Notes: a model not told the origin generated them from the letters alone. A stretch of 64,000 nt of DNA from Euptelea pleiosperma (GCA_035048495.1 CM068553.1:6875259-6939258); one strand, 5' to 3'; positions 11,571 through 24,734 are shown, counted from the first letter of the stretch. Program-made: numbers and translations.

Positions 11571-13937
11571 GGTTTTAACCATTTGATTAGTTTATCTATT
11601 TATCTATATACTTTAAACTCAAAACCGGGGTTGGGCACGCCCCCTCACATGGGCTTGACAAGATACCAGCATGGGGGCACCCCTTCACACGCTGGTCACA
11701 AGATGCTCACGTACATAGAGCAAAACTTTGATGATGGAGGTCCATCATGAGGGGACGGGGCCAAGATTTTGTTTGGGGGGTGGGGGCACAATATAATTAA
11801 AAGAAATTTTGAGGGCACTAAATTAAAATAAAAAATTGAGGTGGGCACTAAAACTAAAATAAGGGTATTTAAGGGGGTAGAAATATCTCTCATGTTTTAG
11901 CTGGACCCCAGGCGGGCGCACTAGCTAGAAATGCAATGACTGAGCATAATTTAGACTCTCTTGCTCATCACATTCAACTCAAGCATACAAATGCCTCTTC
12001 ACATCTACACACATAAGATAGGATGGTATCTCCACGATCTCCGCCATACTACCACCCATTTATCTATATCTATCTATATCTCTATACTAAAATAAAGAAA
12101 CGAGCATCAATCTTCTCTCATCCACATCAAGTTGACAGGGCACTCTCTACATGCAACGTGTCACATCATCAATTGAAATTTTATTAAATGCCAACTGTCA
12201 CTATTTTTCATTATATCTACTTAATTTCTCTCCCACTCTTTCACGGTAACAATGAAACTATTCAAATTCTATTTATTTATTTGTCTAAAATACCTTAATT
12301 ATCCCTATCTTTCTCTTTACTCTTTCACGGGTACACACTCCCTTCCAATTTTCTATCTATTAATGTGCCATAATTCTCTCTGATATTTACCTTCTATATA
12401 TGTACTCTCCTACGGGTCCACGTTTATCCCGTCCTCAAATGTTCTCTTCTTAATTTCTCTTCCTTAAATCATTTCTTCTATTTTAAAAAATTGTTATTTC
12501 TCTAATCTCTCTCCCTTAAAACTCTCAAAAAATGTTACATAATGAATTTTTTTGTATCTTTTCTAAATTGTTTATAAAGAAAAATCAATGAGTGATACGC
12601 ATTATTTTCTTATCTCTTGGCCCCATATATTTATATGATAAATCAAATCGATGAGCGATAAGCATTCAGTGTGTTATTTTATTTTTTTCTTTAATTTTGT
12701 TAATATAATGCAATATCTATTTAACGGTTTTCTCTTATTTCGTTCCAGTACTAATGGTCTTGCGCCTATTGGATTAATAGACCAAGTTATGGCTTATGTT
12801 AACAAAGATTTAGCCCAGCCCAAATCCAATAGCCCAACCTATTATATCTTCTAATGGGCTGGGCCGGGCCGGGCCGGACTTAAAAGAGCTGGTACCAGCC
12901 CGAGCCCTGCCCATCAACACCCCACAAGATTAGCAAGGGGGCGTCTGGGAATGAGAAGTAAAAGCACTTCTACTTGTAATAGAAGTTAGTAATTGATTTT
13001 TTACCTCTAAAGTAAAAGCGTTAGAAGGCCTTCTAATTTTTGAGAAATAATTCTCTTAAAAGTTAAAAGCTAAAAATTTTAGTTTCAGCTTTAAGTTAGT
13101 TTTTAACTTTTCAGAAGTTAAAATATGAAACGCATCCAAACTAACTCTTTTACTTATAAAAGTCAATAAATTACTTATTTTTGTGTTGCCAAAGAACTTG
13201 GTGTAGAATAAGTTTGTTAATTGCAGAAGGGTTAGATTTATGACCAAGTTAACAATCCATGCCTACGTTGAGTCCGAGTCCATATTTCCTTAACGAGGAT
13301 GAGCGAATTATTAGCCGTTGGATTAGCAGGTAGTACCATGGTTTTAAAAACTGCCGTTATGCACTGTTTTAACGTTCAGAAAATAACGGCCGTTATTTTC
13401 TGGCTTTTTCCTTGTGTGGCGGGCCCCTGCCTGACTTTAATCAAGAAGATTACAACGTGTAATATGTACAGCCTCTTGAATCCTCATCAAAGTGGGTAGG
13501 AAAATCGGACGGATACAGAATTATAAAGTCATTAATTACAACATAAAAAGAACTTGGCCATCCAAAACCAAAACTATAATTGTAGGTGGGACCACATGAA
13601 AGTTTTCCAGAAAAGGATTTATATGTAAAAACATGTTTGTCTGAAAAACTTTTATGGACAAGAATTATTTCTAGAAAAGCGTCCAACTGGTTTTCCCTCT
13701 TCCTGTTTGTTGCATGTTTGTTTTTCTAGAAAGGGATAGATTCCCTGAGCAGCTTGGAACTTTAATTCACGGTTGGACAATTTTAACGTGCAACCACACC
13801 TGATGATGCCACAACATTCAAAGATCAATAATTTTTTGTTTGTTCGTTTCTTCATCCGCATTAAATGCGTTGCTTGAAGAGTATTTAGACTGTGGAGGAG
13901 CATTTTTCTGTGGAGGTGTGGCAGAGCACATAACAAT
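11571..13937. other. Gene-free interval
   Basis: AT-rich DNA with no supported gene. There is a G-rich purine stretch at 11740-11880 and a short GGGCC repeat at 12853-12875. A partial TTTAAACGG-family copy at about 13335-13425 begins CCATGGTTTTAAAAAC. A Helitron-like AT-rich start near 12085 was considered and not accepted. Confidence 0.4.
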
Positions 13938-14245
13938 GTGCTACCTGGCACATTCTTTCATCTCCACTGCCTCATGAATGATTGGCCCACTACTTGATGG
14001 ACCTACATACCAAGAAATTAGCCTGATTGATGATCTCTAGCCATTCAATCTGAGTATCCAAGAAAACTGTTCATACCCATTGGCCATAAATCACCCTGTG
14101 AAAAACATTCAAATCAAACGGAACGGCAAGAGATCATCAATCAGGCTGATTTTTAGTCCATAGTTCCATCAAGGCATCAAGTCGTGAATCAAATATTCAT
14201 GGTTCAGTGGGCCCAAAAGAGAGTGTCAGATGACACTTTTTTTTC
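13938..14245. mobile_element. Foldback element, GGCCCACT-type family
   Basis: The two arms are inverted copies. The left contains GGCCCACTACTTGATGGACC then AGCCTGATTGATGATCTC; the right contains GAGATCATCAATCAGGCTG and ends near GGGCCCAAAAGAG. The central spacer includes the usual AACGG and CATTC words. No clear target duplication was identified. Confidence 0.7.
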
Positions 14246-15843
14246 CACTCCACAGCTCAACAGGGAAAAGAAACACTACACAACTAAAATTTTCTGCATT
14301 GCTTGCTAACGTTCCTCAAAAGTTTTAAGTCTCAACATGTGTGTTTACTGTTTACACCCACGAAAGAAAGAGGAGCGATTCATTCGGTGCCAAGAAACGT
14401 TGATCCTGCGTCAAATGCTCTTATTGCTTCCGACCCCCCCTCTCTCTCTCTCAGTTTCCGCAGATTCGTTTACACCCACAAAAGAAAGAGAAACCTGTCA
14501 ATGCCAAGAAGCGTTGGTAATGGGCCTCCCCATTGAATGCACCGAAGGATTCAACCTTCTATCCTTCCATTAAATGCTCTAATAGCTTCTCATCATCAAC
14601 CTCTCTCTCTCTCTCTCGCTCTCATTTTGTCCTTAAAGCTGAAAGGCTAGTCTGTCTCTATTTCATTAAATGCTCTGCTAAAATTCCTTTCTTGCTTCTC
14701 TTTTTTATTCTCTTTCTTTGCTCACTATTGTCTAAGACTCTAAATTACCAACGCTTCTTGACAGGTTTCTCTTTCTTTTGTGGGCGTAAAACAAATGTGT
14801 GGGAACTTAGAGAGAGAGAAAGTGATTTTCCAATCTTATGTGTGGATTATTTTTATAAGATATAATAACAAATTTAGATTATTTTGTCTAAATCGTAAAC
14901 AACAACACTTTTCCAATCTTAGAGATAAAAACATTTTATTAAGGGCGTGTTTGATTGTCAAGTGGGCAAATTGCATTTTCCATGGGAAACACAACTGTCC
15001 CTTGCTAGACAGCCATTTTAAATCTGTATAATTTTCTCTACCAAGCCATTTAAATCTGTATAATTTTTCCTACTAAGCCCGGAATTCATTTCCACCTAGA
15101 AATACACTTTTATTTTCTCACGTAATTGAAATATGTGTTCTCAATTGCAATCAATCAGCCATTTAAGATAGATATTACCCGGATGTATTTTCTTAAGAAA
15201 ATTTTCTATGCAATCAAACATACCCTAAGGTTGAAGAAAGTTAGGCTGCATTTGGGTAAGCTCAAAATAAATTAAAGTTAGATTATAGTTTATGAAAAGT
15301 TATTTTTTGAGTTTTAAGCTAATTTTTCCAGGTTAAGAAGAAGTCATAGAAATCCAGCTTATTACTTATATCTTATAACTTATGTGGGGAGCACTTGTAA
15401 AAACACACATACCCAAATTAAAACTTAAGTGAAACTCTTTAAATAATTAAAGGGTCGGGCTCCAGTTACCGCCCTAAAATGACAAGCTCCGATTACATGA
15501 CTTAATATGAGCCACGTGGCACACTCTTAGATGACTTTAATAAAACAACAGCTAAGGTCCATCGTTTTCTCTTGCATCCACAAAACAAAAACCGACTTCT
15601 ATTCTCTACTGTTTTTCCCAAACCCTAACTCACCTTTCTCTTGCCGTCGTCCCTGCCCTTGTTTCTGGAAATTACGTAGCGATTTCAGCTTCATTGCTAT
15701 TTTGTGCAAATTGAATACTTAATGGATGAATTTAGTAGAAATTTTACACATCTTTTGCGTCTACGATCAAATTCCTACACTGTTCTAAAGAAATAAGAGA
15801 ACATAGAGAACTAAATTTTTTGTACCAGTGTATAATATACTAT
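14246..15843. other. Gene-free interval with CT-rich tracts
   Basis: At about 14300-14530 there are two diverged copies of a roughly 120-bp unit, each with a TTTACACCCACRAAAGAAAG word followed by CT-repeats. Short open frames here follow from this low-complexity composition. No gene was identified. Confidence 0.45.
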
Positions 15844-16159
15844 GGGTCGGGCCCGAGGGGACACCCATTCTCGTGTACCCACATAGAAGATGAATCAATG
15901 GCTGATTTTTGGTGGGGATGATCTCACCATACGGATGACCCCAACAAAAAATCAGCCCATTCTGAAATTTCTAAACCCATTAAATGTGGTTTTCAAGTCA
16001 CAGGGTAAAAATCGACGGTCCATAATTCTTCAGCTTCTGAACCAGTCTATGAATATCAGAATGATTTGAATTTTTGTGAGGATGATGACCTCACTAAAAA
16101 TCAGCCATTGATTCATCTTCTGTGGGTACGCCAAAATGGGTGTCACCCGAGCCCGAGCC
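15844..16159. mobile_element. Foldback element, GGGTCGGGCCCGAG-type family
   Basis: The left arm begins GGGTCGGGCCCGAGGGGACA and continues through GAAGATGAATCAATGGCTG. The right arm is its inverse, with CAGCCATTGATTCATCTTC, and ends CCCGAGCCCGAGCC. The arms are about 75 bp and the element is 316 bp. Related halves occur at about 28350-28420 and 31150-31260. Confidence 0.8.
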
Positions 16160-17375
16160 ATATAAAAAATGCGAAAAAGTAAAAATGCTCGGTATATGTT
16201 GATCCTATGCACATTGATTCTAGTCAAGATTTTTTGGATTTACTTCTGACATAGCCGATCACAAAACCAAGATAATTGGGATTAATTCCTATCCGGACCG
16301 TTAATTGAAGTCAATTGATCACCCACTCATGATCATCCATATCCAATTAACTCGTAAACTTGCTGATCAGTGTGGGACCTTCAAATCGTAGGTAATGGTT
16401 TACTATCATGATCATCAAATCAAAAGATGGGAAAAATCTTTGGATTGGTTCCGGTTCTGGAACCACTTGTTTTAGTACCGGAACTGGAACCGAAACCAAT
16501 AAGAACCAAAACTAATACATACTGAACCAACCCGATGAAACTTCCGACGCGACACGCATGTACACCACGTGTCCATTATATCCATCACGAGCCAATAGAA
16601 AATAGCGGACGTTCTGTAAGCGCCGCTCGTGAAGATTTGTTCACGGACTCAGCCAGCCAAAGAAACAAACCGCCGCTACCGTCAGTTTCACTTTCGCAAA
16701 TCTCAATAAATCCATTGAATCACTTCCTTCCAATTGGTTGGAAGCGGTTTTGCAGAAAGCAATACGACACGTTGCAGTACTTGATTGGCTAAACACAGGT
16801 GTCAGGCAAACCCCATAGCCAAACATTAAATGCACCTGAGCCTGCATTTAATACCCGTAGGCCCCTTCCCTCAAATCAATCCAGGCACTGTTCAGTCAGT
16901 ATTCACCACCCACATACGACACACACCCACCCTTTAATTACAATAATGCCATCAATACAGCCAGTAAGAAATAAAACAAAATCAAAGAAAGCGACACCGA
17001 ACCACATTTTTCTAAAATTCAACCGAAAGAAACTACGGAAACATAAAAAACAACAGTCGTCCCCCAAAGACCTTAAAAGACTTCTTGAAATCTTGTTTTT
17101 CCTTTTATGTCCTTGTCGTTCTCCTTTCTCGAGACACCTCGCGAGTCGACGAGTCAATACCCGAACCACCACCCTTGCGTTGTGTTAAGAACATCAGCAG
17201 CTTCTTACCACCCAGCAAGGATTCTCGACGCGCGGTTCGTTCTTGACTCAACCCCGATTCCGTCCCAAGCTTTTCTTCTTTCTCCTCCCCTATACTCCCT
17301 CTTAAAATATATTAAAAGAAAAAACGGACACCATTTATTATCCTACGCCCACCCCAACCATCAACGTCTACTTTT
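16160..17375. other. Gene-free interval; 3-prime flank of the ANL2-type gene
   Basis: No gene is supported. The part next to 17375 is the 3-prime UTR of the minus-strand HD-Zip gene. A minus-strand AATAAA at 17339-17334 lies 37 bases past the stop and is one candidate polyadenylation signal. The open frames at 16799-17188 have no domain. Confidence 0.4.
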
Positions 17376-20300
17376 TTAACTTTCGCAGTGAAGAGCGGCT
17401 TTGATCTTCTGTACGGTGCATGATATGAGGTTGTTGACCGTCTCCACGGACTCAACTGTTAGCTTAGCTGTAGGCAAGCTATTCACCAATATCTGGAACG
17501 CCACCGTGAGTAAAGACCCACCACCTACCCTTGGCAAGCTCCCATTGTTGCTGTGGGTATTGTTGTTAGTGGGTCCACGAGAGCCCCCGCCATCTGGGAC
17601 AATAGCGAATCCTGAGGGGAGAAGTGCCACGTAGGCTGAATCACCACCGTTCATTACTATGTGCATTGCCGGTATGTCGACCGGCGCATACACAACGAGT
17701 GAACCTGCAGCGTCAATGCAGGTCTCTTGCAAAATTAACATGCTGCTCTGATTCACGTTCATGGCCTGCACCAGTGCAAGTAAAATTTGATCAATTATTT
17801 AAAACATTGGGATTACCCCTTGCGGGTGGGGGGGTATCACTAATTACTTCAAAATTGCAGGGGGGTGTTATTAAAATAGCTTCACATGAGTCCATTATCC
17901 AAATCCTGACGTCAGAAGTATCTACGGAAAAGTTCAAGGTGTACTATTTTTCTTGACTTTCAGTCCCTGTAAAAAGGATGGTAAAATGGACTGACTTCTA
18001 CATCTGGGGGTCGCCTATCCCCAAAATAAAAAAATGCGAATATGAAACACAGAAATATGGGAAGCAATAAAGACTCACGCTAGCACGGAGAAGGGAGACG
18101 CAGTTGCCGTGATTCTGGCCCTTCGCAATGTGGGCCATCTCCTGCATGGGCCCACCATTAGATAATATGTCCCACTCGCTTCTCATCTGTTCATCTCGCA
18201 AGAAATCGAAGAGCCTCTGTGGCGAGATAGGCAGCCAAACCGAAGTCGCAGCGCTCAACACCACACCGGGTGGCTCACCAGGATCATCAACGCTCTTCCT
18301 GGTCATAACCCTCACATCCTCGTCCACATTCCCGGCACATAACTTGTTCCACTTGTGCACTGTTGACGCACACACACCAGCACAGAAATTATCAGTCATT
18401 CGCTGCGCCAGCTTCAACATACTTCGCCGGCCGCTTGCTGTTATGGCTGCAATACATGGAACATCAAATCAGAACCCAATAAAATTTTCTTTATCCTAGA
18501 AACTGATAGAACGATACATACCACCGGTGAGATCCTTGGTGGGGGCACCGGACGACATGAGAATAGCCAGGCACTCACATTGCCTCTGTAGGGTGGCTAC
18601 CCACCTCTGGGCTCCAAACCCCATACCGGCACTGAGCAATGGTCGGTAGAGCCGGTGATTCGCACTCTCATCGTATTCTGCATGTTCAACCCAAGTAACC
18701 TGCATTTACTAGTCAACATTAGTATCAGCTCACATGCACCCAGTGTGTGGACTGCCTCGTTCAGCGCTACTCAACTTAAAATACACCATTTCTAAGTAAG
18801 GCAAATCTTCCTCAGTCAACCTTGCAATGTACACATTGTGTTCTTAAGTCATGTTCATGGAGAAATCCCATTAAACAAATTTCTTAGACAAGTGGGATCG
18901 GGACACCAAGTAAAACCCAAACGGGGATGCTCAGGTGGTCGATGTGCTTAGGTCCAGAACGTCGATGGTCATCGGGATTCAGACCACACAAATCTCGAAG
19001 ACCAGCTGGATTGTACCGAACACAAGATATTCCCAAATATACCTTCCCTTGGGAAGGTGTATTTAACATATCAAAATGTTAAAATTATATTATCAGATAA
19101 ATACAAAATATCCATGGTCTTAAGGGCTTTATTCCAAGGTATTCATAGAGTGAGGTGACAGTCACACAGTTTCATGGTACATGGCTTTGTTTGGAGTTTA
19201 TTTATAGGGTAGTGATGTAACAAGGTATACCTGAGATCTTGTCATTTGCGGAAGCGGCATTTTTGGTAGTCACCACTGCCATCTTGACCCAGTGATCGCA
19301 TGGATGTTTAGCCCACCCCTTAATAGGCATTCATACAAAAAATCAGCTTGTTTAATTATTTTTAACCGTTGGTTTTAGTACTCAAAAAATGGTAGCATTC
19401 AATGGCTATAAGAGCGCCTTAAAAGGTGCTAAAAAGTGTTAAAATCTAATAGTTAAAGATTACCAATCAAGGTGATTTTTGGTCTGTAGATCCATCAAGG
19501 GGTGGGATAAACATCCGTACGGTCAGTGGGCCCAGATGGAATCGGAGACTACCAAAAATTGCCGCTTCCGCAAATGAACAGTTTCAGGCATACCTTGTTA
19601 CATCTTTTTCCTTATTTATAATTGAAGCATCGGAGAGAGGATCGAGACGGCACCACAGATTGGAATAGAACCATCAAATATATATTTATACAACCAAAAG
19701 CCAAATTACAACGCTTACCTACATATAAAGGGCGTTGAAATTAATATGTTCGAGGTGCAGAAACAGTAGCAGTAGAGGCTTCTATGAATATTAAATTGTA
19801 GATTACCTCGATTTGCTGATGTATTTAACAAAATAGTTGGTAGAGACACTAAGCAACTAGTGTTGAAAATTGAAGTTATTAGACGACTTAAGTAGTAGAA
19901 GAAGCATCCAAAGGGGCAGCAGAAGGTCCAGATTCTTTGGGAAATATCTTAATAGTTGTCCAAGATTAAGTCTTCATGAAGGCAGTGAGTAATCACCAGA
20001 CCAATCAAACCTCTTAGAAGCATGAGCTCTAGAAACTTGGGAAATACAATTTAAGAAAAATATCAATTTTAAAGAGGTGTCAATAAGTTATTACCTTGGA
20101 GTACCCATTAGGCATATCTTGCACCACACAGCCAGAAGGAAGCCTCCTGCAGTTCACAAATGAGGGGGGATTTGAAGTATCTCGATTGGTGTCGATCGAC
20201 ACATCGACCACTGCCCACACCCCCTCCGCATGCTGCTTGCAGAATCGAAGAAAGTTGACCTCGCGAATCGGGACCAGTGGCGAAAGAACTTGAAGCTCCG

Positions 20301-22145
20301 CATGCATCTGCAAATTAAGGTTTTGATGATGGGGTTTCAATGCCGAGGTACTAAATTAGATCATGAATGGAATCAACAATGTACCAGTTTTTACAAAGAA
20401 CTTACCAGCTGAAGTGCACCATTCCTTGTTCCACCTACACCAGTAGAGATCACATCGGCGGTGGAGGCTCTCGCAATCATACATGGAAACATTTCTGACC
20501 ATCGATTCTATATAAATGACAAGAAATAAGCAAGTACTAAACAATAATCCATTTGACAAACATTAATACTTGCGGTTTCATCGAAAAATAGCACAAAATA
20601 CATAATTTCTACTAAAATCTAAACATTGTTACAAACATATATACTCTAGGGTTAGATGGCTTACCACATCCATTAGTGTCTCGACAAGGGCAAAGCTGTT
20701 AATGATCACCATACCAGTCTCCCTTGTAGCTTCAGTGACAAACACATTGGGTTTCATTCCAATGCAAGGGGGGAAGACCCTCATGTACTCCTCATGGTTC
20801 AATGTTTCCCTCCCTCCTTCCAAACTTGGGAGCCAAAGCGGCTCGCCGGTCTGTGCCAGCTTGACTAATTCGTCCATTGCAGCCAATGCAAGCTCCAGAA
20901 ACATGGATCTCTCCAGTGATCTTTCAAAGCCAATCACACCTGTTGCTGGCTTAATTGGATGCACCACCGACAACGCACTGGAAAACCCACCTCCAAAATC
21001 ATTTCCCATTGGCAATGTTGCGGCCACAGTGCTTAAACCTCCAAACCCATTGCTTCGGACTGCGAGTTCCAAACTGGAGCTCGGCATGGAGATTGAAGAG
21101 GGCAAGGACGTGACCTGCCTGCCCAAGAACTTGCCCGCAAGGGCACAGACTCGTTCTAGCTCATCCTTCAGACGGGCATTCTCAACCCTAAGATGTTGCT
21201 CTTCTATCGACACCTCGCCAAGAATTGCCGGGCCACCGCAATTGGTGCAGACGGGGTTCCTCATCGCATCCCTGATCGACAAGTTCTCGGCTCGGAGCTT
21301 ATCGTTCTCTTGTCTAAGTATTGAATTCTCATGGCGTTCCAGTTGGGTCTGGTTTAAGTAATCAGATTTTGATTTTTGAGTGCTATTTACTTCACAAACA
21401 CAAAACCAACATGAAAAAATAAAAATAAAAACACAAACTAATTAACCTTCATCTGGGTGCGTCGATTCTGAAACCAGAACTTGACTTGCCTGGTTTCCAA
21501 GCAAAGCCTCTTGCTCAATTCCAACCTTTGTTTTTCATCAGGATGAGGACACTCTTTGAAAAGACTAAGGCAAAACTCAACAGTCAGTCCAGTTTAGTGA
21601 AGCAAAAGATGTAGAAAATGGATAGAGAAGTTAAAATCTTACGATTCGAGCTCTTGGATTTGCTGTGGAGTATGGCGATGGTATCTCTTCTTCCTCGGTG
21701 GATTATCAGCGTCCTGGTCGTCACCTGATCCGCCCTCCAAGTTATCACTTCCAGATCTGCTCTCATACTCGTCTTCCTTACTCCTTCCCCCTACACCAGA
21801 CTCGAAAGTTTCCCGACTCCGACCCAACTCGCCTTGCCCCTCCATACTGGTTTGCTGCTTGAAATTTCGCAGAAAAGAAGATAAAAAAAACCCCAGATCA
21901 GATCAAAGCACAAACAATAACAGAAAAGATAGAAAAATCCAGAAAGTCAGAAAATAGAAAATAATTAGACGTACAAGAGCAAGAGAGAGGCCTGGAGAGC
22001 TGAACATTGACTTGGTGAGAGATGAAGCAACGAGGCGTGGCTGAGTAGTAATGGCACTAGCAGACATGTTGCTATAAGGTATATCTGCAACAACTCTCGC
22101 ACCACCACCACCAGAACTGCTGTCGAGAAAACCCCCAAAACTCAT
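17376..22145 (-). CDS. ANL2: HD-Zip IV homeodomain-START transcription factor, ANL2 type
   Basis: Nine coding exons (minus strand): 22145-21975, 21854-21643, 21564-21447, 21348-20665, 20507-20406, 20307-20095, 18699-18522, 18446-18079 and 17765-17376. All have GT/AG borders and consistent phase, giving 811 aa, close to the usual 800 or so. The N-terminus MSFGGFLD is typical of ANL2. The homeodomain is about residues 110-168 ([18 protein letters not shown] to [10 protein letters not shown]), followed by the zipper-loop-zipper with its CTNC motif. The START domain is about 310-540, and the C-terminal HD-SAD region ends [16 protein letters not shown]2-group factors act in the nucleus of epidermal and subepidermal cells on anthocyanin accumulation, cuticle and root cell identity. 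The START domain may bind lipid. The intron at 18700-20094 carries a foldback element. A close HDG1-type paralogue is the main alternative. Confidence 0.95.
19214..19604. mobile_element. Foldback element (GATGTAACAAGG family) in an ANL2 intron
   Basis: The element begins GATGTAACAAGGTATACCTG and ends CAGGCATACCTTGTTACATC, near-perfect inverted termini. The arms continue through GCGGAAGCGGCATTTTTGG and its inverse over about 170 bp each. It lies wholly inside the long intron 18700-20094 and leaves the splice sites untouched. A half copy sits at 58204-58347 and a rearranged copy at 32607-33056. Confidence 0.85.
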
Positions 22146-22189
22146 AAAAAAATTCCCTTTTTTTTTCTTCCTTTATGTTTTACTTCTTC

Positions 22190-22192
<3 letters not shown>

Positions 22193-22245
<53 letters not shown>
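22193..22245. repeat. CT/GA microsatellite in the ANL2 leader
   Basis: An uninterrupted run of about 26 CT units lies 48 bases upstream of the ANL2-type start codon. It is GA-rich in the sense direction, so it is probably part of the 5-prime UTR or core promoter. Such runs are length-polymorphic, and GAGA tracts can recruit GAGA-binding (BBR/BPC) factors in plants. Confidence 0.85.
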
Positions 22246-22249
<4 letters not shown>

Positions 22250-23269
22250 GGTTGTTTTCAGACTTTCTTCTTCTGCTCTTCTTCCACCTTATTAGCAGTC
22301 TCAGCTACAAATTAAACACATTCGTCGCTTCACCTCCGTCCTGAATCCTGACTCGTTCCTTCCACCCATTAAATCTACTTTCAATTCACCAACCCAGAAA
22401 ACAAAAACTGACTTGACTAAGAAACGAACATCAAATAAAACGAAATGGGTACCTTAGAAAACCCTCTAAACTACAATTTACAGAGAAAACCAAGAACAAA
22501 AAAGTGAGGAAAACATAGAGATAAAAGCATAAACTATCTCCAACTCCATCTCTTTCTCTCTCAAAGAAGAAAAAAAAACTGCTCCAGAGAGAAAAAGAGA
22601 GAAAGAAGGCAAGCAAAGCCTTTTCACTGCTGCTTAGCACTTCGTTCTCGCCCCCTCTCTCCCCCTCTCTTTTGTACAGAATACAGACCCACCAAGAGAA
22701 AACCTCCTAAAACTCCACTAAAAGATGAAAGAAAAAGAGAAACCCCAGTTCTAGCTCGCTCTGTTTTCTCGTCTTCTGCATGCCTGATTGACTCCACCTA
22801 AGCTAAACTTCCATGACTGAATCCCCAAAAAAGGAGAAAACGAAAGGCTTTAGAGATGGCAGGGAGAGCCGAGAGTCAACCGACCCTTTTTTTCGCTTTG
22901 GTTTTATGTATTTGTAAGGCTTCGATGAGTCCACATATGCGTTTATCTTCTTTTTCTCCCTCTCTCTCCAAAATCAACAAAAATAAAAAATAAAGTTCTG
23001 GAGAAAAGTTGAAGTTCTCTGTAATGGCGGTAAAAAGCCGAGCCGCTTTTGCTCAATGCGCGTCGAGCAAAAGATCTTCACTGCGAAATGATTTCTAGCA
23101 ATTGGATCTGTGTAACCCAAATAATGCTCGAATCCTGACTAAAAATCAACCCATAAAAACTTAAATCAACGGCTAGAAATCACCATCGGACTAAATTTTC
23201 GCCTCCGGGACCGAAGGGGGAAAAATTTACATGCAGAGGTCTCTCTCGTAGCCCTCCCTAGTTCATTTT
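22246..23269 (-). promoter_or_regulatory. Upstream region of the ANL2-type gene
   Basis: This stretch is CT-rich on the plus strand and purine-rich in the sense direction as far as about 22750, consistent with a leader that may contain an unspliced or intron-bearing 5-prime UTR. No coding region is present. A clear TATA box was not identified. Confidence 0.35.
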
Positions 23270-23530
23270 TCTGGGTCCACTGACCACATGGGTGTCGAAC
23301 CCGCCAAATGGTGGATATAGATATACACACTAAAAATCAGCTTGATTGATAATTTTTAGCCGTTGGATTTGTACCCAACAAACATATTTGAATCCAGCGG
23401 CTAGAATCAATCCTAAATAAATTCTAAAATCAATGGCTAAGATAGCTGATTTTTAGTATGTAATCCACCATCAAAGGGTGGGCTAAACATCCATGCCGTT
23501 ATTGGGCCCAGAAACAATGCTTAGGGGTCT
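23270..23530. mobile_element. Foldback element, degenerate
   Basis: The left arm has CTAAAAATCAGCTTGATTGA and AGCCGTTGGATTTG. The right arm has the inverse words CAATGGCTAAGATAGCTG and ATTTTTAGTATGTAATCCAC. It is related to the GGCCCACT and GATGTAAC foldback families by its arm words. Confidence 0.6.
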
Positions 23531-23690
23531 CGCCAGCGAAAGTCCTCCGCATCTATAATTTCTGTGCCATGTGGCTGTTCAGACGTCATTGAGCCTTTTT
23601 TAGCTCATCAGCAACTGTGGAGCAAAGGCGGGACTCGTAAAAAACTGACCTTTTTGCATGACTGCCGACGATCATTTAAGCCCTTATCGC

Positions 23691-24079
23691 GGAATAAAAC
23701 TTCTATCACAGCGTTCTACAGATGCTTCTGTCGCAATGAAAATCACAGCCCACGTGGCATCTCTTAGGGATGCTGACCGTATAGATGTTTGGCTAGTCCA
23801 TGGGCCTGATTAGCGATTTACAACCTTTGAATCTTTGCACCCAAACAACGCTCAATAATGCTCAAATTCTTAACGTTAAAATCAACCCATAAAAATAACT
23901 TCAATCGAATCACTTAGAAATCACTAATCAGCTTGATTTTTGTTTAGAGGTCCACTGAGGGACTGGCCAAACATCCATACCGGTCAGTGTCCACTAAGAG
24001 TGTGCCACATGGGCAGTGATTTTCATTGTGACAGAAGCATTTGTCCGAACGCTGTGGTAGAAGTTTTACTCTTTATCGT
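23691..24079. mobile_element. Foldback element, CCTAGG/G-box family
   Basis: The outer arms are AATAAAACTTCTATCACAGC on the left and the inverse, GTGGTAGAAGTTTTACTC, on the right. Moving inward are GAAAATCACAGCCCACGTGG and its inverse, then TGATTAGCGATTT and AAATCACTAATCAGC. The G-box CCACGTGG is intact in the left arm (about 23751-23758). Confidence 0.7.
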
Positions 24080-24084
24080 GCGCA

Positions 24085-24376
24085 TTATGAACCACGTGTC
24101 ACATTTTTAGAGAAAATTGGCCGTATTGATGTTTGACCAATCCCTAGGTGGACCTACTAACCAAAAGTCAGTCTGATTAATGATTTCAAACCTTTCGATC
24201 TTGTATCCCAAATAATGCTCAAATTACCGCATTTTAAATCAACCTATGAAATGACTCTAATCCAACGCTTACAAATCACTATTTGGGTTGATTTTGAGTT
24301 TGTAAGTCCAACTAGGGATTGGTCAAGTATCCATACGGTCAGCCTTCTCTAAATGTGCCACGTGGTTTATATTGTG
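24085..24376. mobile_element. Foldback element, CCTAGG/G-box family
   Basis: The left arm has AACCACGTGTCACATTTTTAG and CCAATCCCTAGGTGGACC. The right arm has the inverses CCAACTAGGGATTGGTCAAG and AAATGTGCCACGTGGTTTAT. A further 35-bp piece of the right arm is repeated at 24378-24413. Confidence 0.75.
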
Positions 24377-24529
24377 GACTTACAAACCACCTAGGGATTG
24401 GTCAAGTATCCAACGATCACTGACCGGCGGTTATGCAGGTTTTACTCGACCTTTTGAATTCCTTTTTTAACTTTACAACAATCGAAAAACTTGCAGAGTG
24501 AGAGAACGAGAGGGAGATAGAGAGAATAG

Positions 24530-24734
24530 AACTCTGCTGACCGCTACAATAGCCAATAGGAGCCACGTGGCATATTCTTAGCGATTTCTGACCGTAAGGA
24601 TGTTTAGCCCAATTCTAGAGTCTAGATAGACATACGTACCAAAAAATAGTGTGATTAGTGATTCCTAAGCGTTGGATTGGAGTCGTTTTAATGGGGTGAT
24701 TTTTAACCGTGTAATCTGAGCATTGTTCACAAAA
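24530..24734. mobile_element. Left part of a foldback element split by the large MULE
   Basis: The arm GCTACAATAGCCAATAGGAG, then CCACGTGGC and GACCGTAAGGATG, runs inward to a point where the MULE begins. The inverse arm resumes at 33743 and runs to about 33895, with GGTCAGTCAGTGTCC and CGGCTATTATTGTGGG. The two halves belong to one foldback copy interrupted at TTCACAAAA. Confidence 0.75.

Noticed and set aside
12041..12130. Helitron-like 5-prime end (TCTATATCTCTATACTAAAATAAAG)-type composition
   Set aside because: No CTRR end with a preceding hairpin was found downstream, so a Helitron cannot be supported. Only the AT-rich start resembles one.
16799..17188. 129-codon plus-strand frame rich in Lys and Ser
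   Set aside because: It overlaps the 3-prime flank of ANL2, has overlapping frames on the other strand and no domain or splice evidence.
20702..21361. 219-codon plus-strand frame across the ANL2 leucine-zipper/START exon
   Set aside because: Antisense to a clear HD-Zip IV exon; no domain of its own.
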